Below the pieces are notes generated by a model. That model searched no databases and had not been told where the DNA came from. It was given only the letters and a program-made list of their open reading frames with translations. The position numbers and the translations under genes were made by a program. Below are positions 53,594 to 61,874 of a DNA stretch of 64,000 bases, piece after piece (within the stretch, counting starts at the first letter, position 1; every line of letters starts with the position of its first letter). This DNA is from Methylotenera mobilis JLW8 (lineage in GTDB: Bacteria > Pseudomonadota > Gammaproteobacteria > Burkholderiales > Methylophilaceae): NCBI RefSeq assembly GCF_000023705.1, contig NC_012968.1, positions 62,001 through 126,000 of the forward strand. Reading direction: 5' to 3'.

Positions 53594-54802
53594 ATGAGCC
53601 AATCCAATACCTTCAATACCCAACGTCCCTTATTAGCCACCCACCATTTCACTTATTCATTTGTTGGCCTGGCGCTCATGAGCGGCATCACCATCGGTAT
53701 GAATAAGATTCTAGTCACTTTATTAGCGCTCCACCTGAATGCCGAGTCATGGCAGATAGGTTTGTTAATAGGAGCAGAAAGTTTATCGATGATGTTAATG
53801 TCGCTGCCCGCAGGCATCTTTATCAGCCGCTTCAGTGCGCGTTGGGTCTATGCAATTTCTAGTTTGGGCGCAATGATTTTATATCCGTTAATTGGCTACT
53901 CAACCTCTTGGTATCTTGCAGCTATTTTTTTATTTATTGCTGGAATTTGTATTCCATTTCGCGTGGTGGCCATGAATACCTCATGGTTAGAACGCCTGCC
54001 TGAAGTCGGCACTAGCCGTGGAGGCTGGTATCGAGGCACCTTGATGTTAGGCATAGGCTTGGTCGGGCCATTGCTTGGCAATTTAGTATCCAGTCATTTG
54101 GGGATACAGGGTAGCTATTGGATTACGAGCATATTATTTGCGGTGATGTCGTTTTATGGCTTCACTATTTTATCGCGTACACGTGAGTCCGCTGGCGCTA
54201 AAAGCGTACGTGGTGGAGTGAAGGAGATGCTGCAATACCTTACTGACCCGATGGTGCGTCAGGTATGTCTATATGATGGACTGGGGGGGATGGTACGTGG
54301 GTTTTTTGGTACTTTTATTATTGTTATTGCGGTGCGTCAATTTCACTGGAGTGCACAGCAGGGAATCACGCTGATGGTAGTAGAGGGTGCTGCATTTGTT
54401 GCGGTACTGCTATTTCTTGGGCATGTAGTGGCAAAGCTAGGTGAAAAAATAACGTATAACTTAAGCCATACCAGTCTGATTATCGGGTTGGCATTCTTGG
54501 GATTAAGTACTGGCGTGGTCGGGCTTTTGATTGGCGCTGTATTACAGGCGATAGGTCAAGCATTCAATCATCTCGTTAATATTTCACGATTGGCACATTC
54601 TGGTAAAAATATGGGTCATGTTTCAGGGTTATTTACCATGGTGGGTATGGCAGGTGGATTTGTGGGCGCCACTCTGGGCGGCTTTTTAAGCAAAGGTTTT
54701 GTGCTGCAGGATATATTTTTACTATGGATTCCTATCTGGTTGGCAGTATGTCCGGGCTTCCGTGCGTTTATCAGTAGCAACTTTAAAAAGATGACTACAT
54801 AA
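53594..54802 (+). CDS. Major facilitator superfamily transporter
   Basis: The 402-residue protein has about twelve membrane helices with the MFS loop GIFISRFSARWVYAI between helices 2 and 3. It lies after the receptor's terminator and its own promoter is unclear; no -24/-12 element was found. Within an organosulfur island it may export a desulfurised product or import a substrate. No specific family was recognised. Confidence 0.85.
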   Translation: MSQSNTFNTQRPLLATHHFTYSFVGLALMSGITIGMNKILVTLLALHLNAESWQIGLLIGAESLSMMLMSLPAGIFISRFSARWVYAISSLGAMILYPLIGYSTSWYLAAIFLFIAGICIPFRVVAMNTSWLERLPEVGTSRGGWYRGTLMLGIGLVGPLLGNLVSSHLGIQGSYWITSILFAVMSFYGFTILSRTRESAGAKSVRGGVKEMLQYLTDPMVRQVCLYDGLGGMVRGFFGTFIIVIAVRQFHWSAQQGITLMVVEGAAFVAVLLFLGHVVAKLGEKITYNLSHTSLIIGLAFLGLSTGVVGLLIGAVLQAIGQAFNHLVNISRLAHSGKNMGHVSGLFTMVGMAGGFVGATLGGFLSKGFVLQDIFLLWIPIWLAVCPGFRAFISSNFKKMTT

Positions 54803-54816
54803 GATATTAACGGTTT

Positions 54817-54856
54817 GCAAAATCAACAGTGCTGCTTCTCATCTTGTTGATTTTGC
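54817..54856 (+). terminator. Hairpin after the MFS gene
   Basis: GCAAAATCAACA (54817-54828) pairs perfectly with its complement at 54845-54856. No T run follows. The right arm merges into GCAGCAAC, so the region could also hold an activator site for the downstream sigma-54 promoter. Confidence 0.5.
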
Positions 54857-54908
54857 AGCAACTATTGAATTCACATCAATATGGATTGGTTTTTTGTTTG
54901 TAAAAATA

Positions 54909-54943
54909 CAATACAAATCAATAGGTTGTATTGATTTGTATTG
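54909..54943. promoter_or_regulatory. 15-base perfect palindrome with IHF-like core before the monooxygenase operon
   Basis: CAATACAAATCAATA (54909-54923) and its exact complement (54929-54943) flank GGTTG. The left arm and loop contain AATCAATAGGTTG, which fits WATCAA-N4-TTR for IHF and shares AAATCAAYAGGTTGT with the receptor promoter. It begins 41 bases before the -24 GG compared with 31 in the receptor promoter, one helical turn different. Confidence 0.55.
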
Positions 54944-54953
54944 GCAGGTGATA

Positions 54954-54971
54954 TTGGCATGCATCCTGCAA
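54954..54971 (+). promoter_or_regulatory. Sigma-54 promoter of the monooxygenase-desulfinase operon
   Basis: TTGGCATGCATCCTGCA has GG at 54956 and GC at 54968 with ten bases between. The start codon is at 55043. Confidence 0.75.
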
Positions 54972-55042
54972 ATTAAAAGAAATAGCGCTACATATACATA
55001 TCAAGGTAGCTAGTTAATTCAGTTTAATTTTAGGAGGAATGT

Positions 55043-56110
55043 ATGACTACAGAATTCTTGTGGCAATTGCCAACCAGCGGTGATGGGCGTTACGGCAATA
55101 GTAGAAAAGAGCGCCGTGCAGAACGTGCCTCATCCGCTCACCCCTACTCGGATGTCCTGACGGATCCTCGTGGTTTGAGCTTCAACTATTTTGATTACCT
55201 GCACCAAGTTGCACGTGCGGCAGATCTTGCTGGTTTTGATGGCATACGTATTCCAGAAGATATCAATGGTGATGAGCCATGGATCATCGCAGGTTATGTG
55301 GCACGTGGCAGTCGCCATTTAAAGCTAGTCACTGAGTTTGATGCCTCACGTGGTTCGTCAGTGTATGCAGCAAAAAATACAGTGAGCTACCAGCGCTTTA
55401 CCGATGGGCGCTTTGCATGGCAGATCAGTGCTGGCGGTGATGACAAGCATAGACGCGCTTTAGGGGACTTTGTGGCAGATAGTGAAATTAATCCGCGCAT
55501 TGAAGAATTTGTTACCGTAGCGCGCGGCGTACTCACCCAGTCTCCATACAGTTTTAAAGGAAAGTATTTCGAGGTGCTGAATGGCGGATTTCAAGGGGCA
55601 TTATCTAACCAAAAAGTGCCGCCAATTTACCTTTCCGGTAAGAGTAAGGAGTCTTTGGCGCTATCGGCCAAAGTGGCAGACTTTCACATCTTCGATGCAG
55701 ACACGGTAGAGAGTGTCCAACAGCAAATCCAAGAACTTAGCTCGCTAGCCAAACAGTATGGACGTGAGATTGCATTTGCGCTACGTATCGATATCGTCAG
55801 CCGTGAAACTGAGGATGAAGCGATTTTTGATGCACAACGTTATTGGCAGCAGTCTACGCAAAACCATCATCAGCCTGAGCTGAACGGTAATCTATGGGTA
55901 GGCTTATCAACTGATACCACAGCAGCCAATGCCACTCTAGTCGGCAGCTACGAGCAAGTGACGCAAGCACTTGTGGCCTATGCCGCTGCCGGGGTTAGCA
56001 GCTTCCTGCTTTCATCTGTCCCGCACTTTGAAGAGGCCTACCGCCTAGGGGAACATGTTTTACCTGGGGTGCGCGCTCAAATCAAGCACGATCAACGTCG
56101 TGCTGCCTAA
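55043..56110 (+). CDS. SsuD-like flavin-dependent monooxygenase 1
   Basis: The 355-residue protein is a luciferase-like monooxygenase of the SsuD/DszA-related group, opening with FLWQLPTSGDGRYG and ending with SSVPHFEEAYRLGEHVLP, the SsuD-type C-terminal signature. It is more divergent from SsuD than its neighbour and lacks the long loop around the middle. It uses reduced FMN and O2, probably from the reductase at 43049, to oxidise an organosulfur compound. A GGAGG site precedes the ATG. Substrate may differ from alkanesulfonates. Confidence 0.85.
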   Translation: MTTEFLWQLPTSGDGRYGNSRKERRAERASSAHPYSDVLTDPRGLSFNYFDYLHQVARAADLAGFDGIRIPEDINGDEPWIIAGYVARGSRHLKLVTEFDASRGSSVYAAKNTVSYQRFTDGRFAWQISAGGDDKHRRALGDFVADSEINPRIEEFVTVARGVLTQSPYSFKGKYFEVLNGGFQGALSNQKVPPIYLSGKSKESLALSAKVADFHIFDADTVESVQQQIQELSSLAKQYGREIAFALRIDIVSRETEDEAIFDAQRYWQQSTQNHHQPELNGNLWVGLSTDTTAANATLVGSYEQVTQALVAYAAAGVSSFLLSSVPHFEEAYRLGEHVLPGVRAQIKHDQRRAA

Positions 56111-56130
56111 TTAAATTTAAGGAATATTGT

Positions 56131-57285
56131 ATGACTATTGATGTTTTTTGGCGGATTCCCACCCACGGTGAACCTAGCTCACACCGTAATCGCACTCCGC
56201 ATCGAGGTGACTGGTTCCCTGGAGATGACACTAAAGCCAAGCCAGGAAGTGTGGGCGGCACTGGAGAGGGTTATATCGACTATGTGGCAGAGATTGCGCG
56301 TGCTGCTGAGATTTCAGGTTTTCAGGGTGGGTTGATTCCATCTTTCCCGATGACAGATGAGCCTTGGGTGATTTCTTCATTACTCGCGCGTGAAACCTCT
56401 ACGTTTCGCTTCATGATTCCGTTTCAGCCAGGATTTTTGAACCCAGTAGTCGCTGCGCGGATGACCGCAAGTTTGCAGCGCGCTACCGGTGGTAGAGCTT
56501 TATATAACATTATTACTGGTGGCGGAGGTCCTGCGCAATTATGGTGGGGAGATTCAGCGTCTCATGATGATAGATATGGCAGAACCACAGAGTTTTTGGA
56601 TGTATTAAAAGGGGTTTGGAATGGCGGACCGTTCTCGTATAAAGGCAAGTTTTATCAAGTGGAAGATGCTGGATTAGCGCACCCATTATCTCAAGAAGAG
56701 TACCCTGAAATATACTTCTCAGGCTCTTCCGATGCCGCACTGGCCTCTGCCTCCAAGCATGCTGATTATTACCTGACATGGCTGGAACCATTTGAGCAGC
56801 TACGTGAGAAATTTGACCGGGTTAAAGCACGCACTCAGATTCTTGGACGTAAAATTAAATGCGCTATCCGTGTGGATATCATTGCTAGACCAACGGAAGA
56901 AGAAGCGTGGGCTGAGGTTGAAAAAGGATTTAACAGCTTGAGCCGCGAAGCTTTGGATAAATTCCAAAACCCAGATGCCAGTGACTCAGTAGGTGCTGCG
57001 CGCCAGCGTGGTAATCGCCCAACCACCATCAATAGTTATAAAGATTTGATTATTGAGCCAAATGTTTGGTCTGGCTTTAGCCTGCTACGCGGTGGTCAAA
57101 CCAACGGCATAGTTGGTAGCTATGAGCAGGTAGCTGAACGCTTGGATCAACTGGTGGCGTTGGGTGCCGATGCATTTATTTTAGCCAGCACACCACATCT
57201 TGAAGAAGCGTATCGCGTGGGCGAAGAGGTGCTACCGTTATTGCGTGGCAAAACTGATACTGCGATTTTACGAGCTGTGGGGTAA
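56131..57285 (+). CDS. ssuD: SsuD-like flavin-dependent monooxygenase 2
   Basis: The 384-residue protein is close to alkanesulfonate monooxygenase SsuD: VFWRIPTHGEPS, LYNIITGGGGPAQLWWGD, DYYLTWLEPFEQL and TPHLEEAYRVGEEVLPLL all match by eye. SsuD cleaves alkanesulfonates to aldehyde and sulfite. Two such enzymes in one operon with a desulfinase suggest sequential oxidation, for example thioether or sulfone to sulfinate or sulfonate. It starts 20 bases after monooxygenase 1. Confidence 0.88.
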   Translation: MTIDVFWRIPTHGEPSSHRNRTPHRGDWFPGDDTKAKPGSVGGTGEGYIDYVAEIARAAEISGFQGGLIPSFPMTDEPWVISSLLARETSTFRFMIPFQPGFLNPVVAARMTASLQRATGGRALYNIITGGGGPAQLWWGDSASHDDRYGRTTEFLDVLKGVWNGGPFSYKGKFYQVEDAGLAHPLSQEEYPEIYFSGSSDAALASASKHADYYLTWLEPFEQLREKFDRVKARTQILGRKIKCAIRVDIIARPTEEEAWAEVEKGFNSLSREALDKFQNPDASDSVGAARQRGNRPTTINSYKDLIIEPNVWSGFSLLRGGQTNGIVGSYEQVAERLDQLVALGADAFILASTPHLEEAYRVGEEVLPLLRGKTDTAILRAVG

Positions 57286-57290
57286 TTGAG

Positions 57291-58367
57291 ATGGCTAATC
57301 CATTACCAGTCAATCAGCCATCCGGTTCTCAATTAAACGACATCTGGTTTACACGCTGCCCAGTGCCTACAGCAACTGGTTTGGCGTATAAATTAGGATG
57401 GCTTGAAGAGGAGTTTGCAAAAGATGGTATCTCAGTCGCAACGATTCAGGATGCGCCTAAAGCGCTTGCGCGCCATCATTATGATCATGAAATCACCAGT
57501 TTGATTCGAGAGGGTGGCAGCTTGCTTGCCTTGGCGGCCAAAGCTCAGGGTGCAAAAACAAAAGTCATCGGATTAACCTGGATAGATGAATGGCAGGTGA
57601 TTTTGGTGAGCAAGGGCTCTCCTATCAATCGGCCGGCAGACCTTAAAGGGCGACGTATTGCATTACCAGCGTATGTTGATCGTGAAATACAGTCACATGT
57701 GCGCGGCAGCAGCATTGCACGTGGCATGACCTTGCAGGGGGTAAAGGGCGTTTTGGCATATGCCGGATTAACGCTGGATGACGTGTCATTTGTAGAGGTA
57801 GGCTCGGGGCAGGGTTCAGATACTGGCCTAGGCAGCCTGTGGTCAGGGCTCGATAGCCTGGCACGTGGCGAAGTAGATGCAGTGTATGTTAAAGGCGCAT
57901 CGGCAGTGGATGCGGCTAAACGCTACGGTGCAATAGTGGGCATTGATATTGATAGGATCACTGACCGTCGATACCGCGTCAATAATGGCACGCCACGGCC
58001 GATTACTGTGCATGAAGATTTGATTGAAAACCACTTTGAGTTGTTGGTGCGCTTTCTTGGTCAAACATTACGTGCGGCCGATTGGGCAGCTTCTAATCTG
58101 GATGGGGTGCATAAGATTTTAAAAGAAGAAACCCGTGCCGGCGATGATGGGGTGGCGACAGCTTATCGTGATGGGTTCCACCAGTCGTTACACCCTAGCT
58201 TATCAAAAGAGTTAATGGATTTATTCAGAATCCAAAAGAACTTCACCTTAATTCATGGCGTGTTAGACCATGATTTTAATCTGGATACATGGATAGACCC
58301 CAGACCATTGGCTGCTGCACGCCAGTGGCTGGATAACTATTACCATACGCAGGAAAAGGCTGCGTAA
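57291..58367 (+). CDS. DszB-like sulfinate desulfinase homologue (copy 2)
   Basis: The 358-residue protein is a clear paralogue of the protein at 46971-48011. C23 lies in TRCPVP, and H63 is ten residues before R73, which precedes EGG. This is the DszB pattern (Cys27, His60, Arg70). There is no signal peptide. It starts five bases after monooxygenase 2, so oxidation and desulfination would be encoded together as in the dsz pathway. The two copies differ outside the active-site motifs, which suggests different substrates or a division of roles. Confidence 0.75.
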   Translation: MANPLPVNQPSGSQLNDIWFTRCPVPTATGLAYKLGWLEEEFAKDGISVATIQDAPKALARHHYDHEITSLIREGGSLLALAAKAQGAKTKVIGLTWIDEWQVILVSKGSPINRPADLKGRRIALPAYVDREIQSHVRGSSIARGMTLQGVKGVLAYAGLTLDDVSFVEVGSGQGSDTGLGSLWSGLDSLARGEVDAVYVKGASAVDAAKRYGAIVGIDIDRITDRRYRVNNGTPRPITVHEDLIENHFELLVRFLGQTLRAADWAASNLDGVHKILKEETRAGDDGVATAYRDGFHQSLHPSLSKELMDLFRIQKNFTLIHGVLDHDFNLDTWIDPRPLAAARQWLDNYYHTQEKAA

Positions 58368-58397
58368 TTTATTTAATTTTAATGAAGGAGTTTTAGC

Positions 58398-59114
58398 ATG
58401 GGAAAAATTGATACAGAGTTAGCCGCCGATGTCTCGGCATTTGCACAAAGCGTGAAGCAAGACGCTGAGCACGCCTTTAGGGTGCTGCGCGAAACAGATA
58501 CCACCACCGCTTATGGTACGGTTGGCTTTGTGGTACGTGTACCTGGGCATGAGAAGCTGGTGGTGGTGAATGATCCGGGTCCGTGGAATAGGGGCGCAGA
58601 AATCACGCCAGCCATTATTGGCTTTGATGGCGCTGTGTTTGCAGGCAACCATAGCGGCGGCAAGCGCTACAACAAGCTATTTATTGAGCATCCTGACGTA
58701 AATATTATTTCACACGTGCATACACTTTATCTGGCTGCTTGGGCACAAACGCACCGTACTTTTCCTATCAACTATGTTGCGTTTAATCGCCATCATCTGG
58801 TGCGCGAGTTGCCAATTTATATTGATAGACGCCAGCCTGAAGTAGATTTTATTGTGGAGAAAGTGAATGAAAATCCACATAACTTTGCCATTATTGAAGC
58901 CAATGGCGGTGGCACGGTATGGGGTAAAGGCGGTGTGAGAGCATTGACTGATACTATTATTCTGCTCGAAGAAACTGCGCGCTTGCAACTGCTGGCTGAG
59001 GCGGTAGGTGGCTCAAGAAATTATGGTGCGGGTGCCTTAAGGCAAAATTGGACCATGACAGGTTTGTTCGATGAGGCCAAAACATTAGGCCTGCTGCCTA
59101 TTACCGATATCTAG
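58398..59114 (+). CDS. Class II aldolase/adducin-family protein
   Basis: The 238-residue protein matches the class II aldolase fold: NDPGPWNRGAE region, GNHSGGKRYNKLF and the zinc-binding pair in SHVHTLYLAAW. The family includes sugar-phosphate aldolases and decarboxylases. In this operon it may cleave or rearrange the carbon product released after C-S cleavage. A GAAGGAG site precedes the ATG. It is the last gene of the operon driven by the promoter at 54954. Substrate unknown. Confidence 0.82.
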   Translation: MGKIDTELAADVSAFAQSVKQDAEHAFRVLRETDTTTAYGTVGFVVRVPGHEKLVVVNDPGPWNRGAEITPAIIGFDGAVFAGNHSGGKRYNKLFIEHPDVNIISHVHTLYLAAWAQTHRTFPINYVAFNRHHLVRELPIYIDRRQPEVDFIVEKVNENPHNFAIIEANGGGTVWGKGGVRALTDTIILLEETARLQLLAEAVGGSRNYGAGALRQNWTMTGLFDEAKTLGLLPITDI

Positions 59115-59442
59115 TACCTCATATTGACATATTGCATTCTCGGTAATTGAGTTTAGTCATGCGTATTTAAGTGATGGTCTTCAAATGTTGCTTGAGTACA
59201 TGATTGCCGAGATGCAGCATCCCTGCTTTCTATCAATGCTTGCATGTGATTATTTGAGAATTGACAGGCTTATCTTTTGATAGAAACTATAGTTTCGCCC
59301 ATAGTGATTGCGTACTGCTTATAACCGCGCCCAGGACGATGAAAATGGGCACTGGGTTGAGGTTGTTGCAATACCTTAAATGAAAGTATTAAGATCAATA
59401 AAGACGAGCTCGCCTCATATTGATCTTAATAGTGTTCAACTA
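59115..59442. other. Intergenic stretch with a strong hairpin
   Basis: No gene is supported. A perfect 14-base stem (TATTAAGATCAATA, 59387-59400, with 59418-59431) lies between the convergent aldolase and MxaD-like genes and probably ends one or both transcripts, although T runs are short. Confidence 0.5.
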
Positions 59443-59964
59443 TTATTCTGAAATTTTCTTTAAGTTATCTAACCCACCACGATAAACACTCGTGATAACT
59501 TTTACTGCCGTAGCGTCATCTTGACCTTCAGCTGGAGTCGCAGACGTATCTTTGCGTTTGAAAGTGCCATCCCAAACTACGATTGATTTATTTTTTCCAA
59601 CTTGCTTGACTGTCACTGATGAAGCATAGCTGGTTACAGGAAGGACGCCTTCAATTATTGAGTATTTAAAAGTTTTGGCTTTAGCATTGTATTTAAGTAA
59701 CTTCTCTTTAATCGTCCCACCATCTTGAAGTGTTAATAGGCGTTCCGCCCCAACTTTATTGTTCTCACCTTTAACAATTTCAGTGGTTTTAACAGCTGGA
59801 TGCCAAGCACCTAAATCATTAAAATTATTTACTTTCTCCCAAACTTTTACAGAAGGTGCATCAATACTTATTTCTTCATGAACTTTGAGGTTTTTTGCTT
59901 CATCAGCAAATACGTTGAATGTTGTGCTAATGAGCATTGAAGCAATCAATAAACTACATTTCAT
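59443..59964 (-). CDS. MxaD-like periplasmic SRPBCC-family protein
   Basis: The 173-residue protein has a signal peptide ending in VFA and an SRPBCC (START-like) domain whose segments IDAPSVKVWEKVNNF, WHPAVKTTEIVKG, DGGTIKEKLLKY, EGVLPVTSY and GLDNLKKISE match MxaD, the accessory protein reported to promote electron transfer between methanol dehydrogenase and cytochrome cL. There is no mxa operon here. An AGGAG site precedes the ATG. The promoter region carries a palindrome related to the TetR operators at 98 and 9526, linking it by inference to the other quinoprotein-associated genes. Confidence 0.82.
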   Translation of the reverse strand: MKCSLLIASMLISTTFNVFADEAKNLKVHEEISIDAPSVKVWEKVNNFNDLGAWHPAVKTTEIVKGENNKVGAERLLTLQDGGTIKEKLLKYNAKAKTFKYSIIEGVLPVTSYASSVTVKQVGKNKSIVVWDGTFKRKDTSATPAEGQDDATAVKVITSVYRGGLDNLKKISE

Positions 59965-60001
59965 TTGTTATCTCCTAAAGTAATTACAATAAATACCCAT
60001 T

Positions 60002-60044
60002 GGTATACTGATTAGTATACTACCGGGTATACAGATCTGTATAT
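60002..60044. promoter_or_regulatory. Overlapping palindromes upstream of the MxaD-like gene
   Basis: GTATACTGATTAGTATAC (60003-60020) matches its own complement at 16 of 18 bases and shares TAC(C/T)GATTAGTA with the operator at 98-117. A second, perfect palindrome, TATACAGATCTGTATA, lies at 60029-60044. They are 40-80 bases upstream of the MxaD-like start. Shared control by the TetR protein is possible but weaker than for the other two sites. Confidence 0.45.
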
Positions 60045-60278
60045 AGTTTAATTAAAGCTGGATATATTTAAGATTCGAAAGGGGTAGTAAAAGCAATGGC
60101 ACATTATATTTTGGTAGTGGTTGATGCTATTAATATAATTAACGTGCCCAGGTTTTTCATTTTATGGAGCGCCAGAATCACCCGTAATGGATTGATGATT
60201 TTATTTTGCCAGAAATCTGTAAGGAATGATTGTAGCTGACGACCAATGTCTACATTTTGAATAGGAATCGAGTGCACC

Positions 60279-60671
60279 ATGAAATTTATCATGAAATCTA
60301 TATTGCGTAATATCCTGATGTTATCTGTATTGTTTGCCGGTAGTGCCATGGCTGATACGGTTGCCTTTACCCAAGCGGCATTTGCCAAGCTGCAACTGGA
60401 AGGTAAGCCGATTCTGGTGCATATACACGCGAACTGGTGCCCAACCTGTCGTGCGCAAGCGCCCATCATTTCATCGCTGTTAAAGCAAAAATATTTTCAA
60501 ACGGTGACATCACTGCGTGTTGATTTTGATCAGCAAAAAGACATAGTAAAGGCGTTCCATGCCTCACGTCAGAGCACGCTAATCGTGTTCAAAGGTAATA
60601 AAGAGCTTGGCCGTAGCTTGGGCGACACCACGCCAGATGGCATAGAAAAACTATTGCGCAAGACACTTTAA
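60279..60671 (+). CDS. Periplasmic thioredoxin-like protein
   Basis: The 130-residue protein has a signal peptide ending in AMA and a thioredoxin fold with active site W-C-P-T-C (HANWCPTCRAQAP) and a later TLIVF segment at the cis-Pro position with Ser-Thr instead of Pro. AGGA precedes the first ATG; a second in-frame ATG at 60291 lacks such a site. The adjacent CcdA-like gene, ten bases downstream, suggests the pair reduces periplasmic disulfides. Confidence 0.85.
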   Translation: MKFIMKSILRNILMLSVLFAGSAMADTVAFTQAAFAKLQLEGKPILVHIHANWCPTCRAQAPIISSLLKQKYFQTVTSLRVDFDQQKDIVKAFHASRQSTLIVFKGNKELGRSLGDTTPDGIEKLLRKTL

Positions 60672-60681
60672 GGAGACGGCA

Positions 60682-61410
60682 ATGCTTGCTGAACTTGGTA
60701 CTTACGGTCTTAGTTTTATTGCAGGAATATTGTCCACGTTATCTCCATGCGTCCTGCCACTGGTGCCGATACTAATCGGGTCTGCGGTAATGGCGCATCG
60801 ACTAGGGCCCTTTGCGTTGGCGGCTGGGCTTGCATTGTCATTTACCGTGGTTGGGGTTTTGATCGCAAGTGTAGGAGCGGCTATCGGGCTGGATCAAGAG
60901 GTGCTCCGTAACATCGGCGCAATGCTACTGCTTGTCTTTGGGGTAGTGTTGCTCTCTACGGGGTTGCAAGCAAAGTTTGCGGTGGCAACTTCAAGCTTGA
61001 GTGGCACTGGGCAATCGTTGTTGAGCCGCGTTTCTACTGATGGATTGATTGGTCAATTTTCAATCGGCTTGTTATTAGGCTTGGTTTGGAGCCCTTGTGT
61101 TGGGCCTACTTTGGGCGCAACCATTACCCTTGCCAGCCAAGGCCAAAACCTTGGGCACGCCGCGGTTGTGATGGCGATATTTGGCTTAGGGGCAAGTACA
61201 CCGTTGGTTATTTTAAGTTTGCTGTCACGTCAGAGCATCATGAAGTTTCGTAACAAAATGATGGCGAGCGGAGCAGCAGGCAAGAAAATACTGGGCATGC
61301 TACTCTTGGTGCTTGGGCTATTGATATTAACTGGTTGGGACAAACACTTAGAAGCTTCCTTTCTAAATATTGCCCCTGACTGGCTAGTGCAGCTTACAAC
61401 ATCAATATAG
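60682..61410 (+). CDS. ccdA: CcdA/DsbD-like transmembrane thiol transporter
   Basis: The 242-residue protein has six membrane helices and two cysteine motifs, LSPCVLPLVP in helix 1 and WSPCVGPT in helix 4, the redox pair of CcdA. It passes electrons from cytoplasmic thioredoxin to periplasmic thioredoxin-like partners, here probably the protein at 60279. AAGGAGA precedes the ATG. Confidence 0.9.
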   Translation: MLAELGTYGLSFIAGILSTLSPCVLPLVPILIGSAVMAHRLGPFALAAGLALSFTVVGVLIASVGAAIGLDQEVLRNIGAMLLLVFGVVLLSTGLQAKFAVATSSLSGTGQSLLSRVSTDGLIGQFSIGLLLGLVWSPCVGPTLGATITLASQGQNLGHAAVVMAIFGLGASTPLVILSLLSRQSIMKFRNKMMASGAAGKKILGMLLLVLGLLILTGWDKHLEASFLNIAPDWLVQLTTSI

Positions 61411-61444
61411 CCTGTATCCTTATTTTTACGCTAGCAGATATAGG

Positions 61445-61837
61445 TTAGTCGCGCCCGCAATAAAACTTGCGCATGGATTCACCGGTCACATCCGGTGCTA
61501 TGGGTTCCCACTCCGCAGGGGTGCTGCTTTTGAGCATGGATGCGCCACGCCCCAAATTGAGCTGGTAGTAGTTCGCGGCCATGGTTCTGCGCATTTTGGT
61601 TTTACAGTTGACCTCGAGCAAAGACTTTACCGAGAGGTAAGTTTGTTGCTGCATGGTTTGTGTTGTGCTGTAGTCCTGCATTTGCCAAACTTTTAGCACT
61701 TGGTCCTGGTTGCGTAATGCCAGGTTGTAATAAACCTTCACATTGCTTTGATTGCTGGAGCCGCTAAACTCAGTCCAATCCGCCCATGCGCCGGAGCTGA
61801 GAAGTGCAAGCGTGAGCGCGATTAGCAGTTTTGTCAT
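61445..61837 (-). CDS. Surface-adhesin-E-like small secreted protein
   Basis: The 130-residue protein (start at 61837, MTKLLIALT; another ATG lies at 61849) has a signal peptide ending in AWA and the segment VWQMQDYS found in surface-adhesin protein E-like proteins, which are small beta-sandwich periplasmic or surface proteins. Two cysteines (EVNCKTK and FYCGRD) can form a disulfide. Function in free-living bacteria is unknown. Confidence 0.7.
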   Translation of the reverse strand: MTKLLIALTLALLSSGAWADWTEFSGSSNQSNVKVYYNLALRNQDQVLKVWQMQDYSTTQTMQQQTYLSVKSLLEVNCKTKMRRTMAANYYQLNLGRGASMLKSSTPAEWEPIAPDVTGESMRKFYCGRD

Positions 61838-61874
61838 GTTGTGTCCCATCGTGGTTTGCTACCAGAGTAATGGA

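Noticed and set aside
54817-54866. Hairpin after the MFS gene as a certain activator site
   Set aside because: It contains GCAGCAAC, but the arms also form a simple 12-base terminator-like stem, so the two roles cannot be separated.
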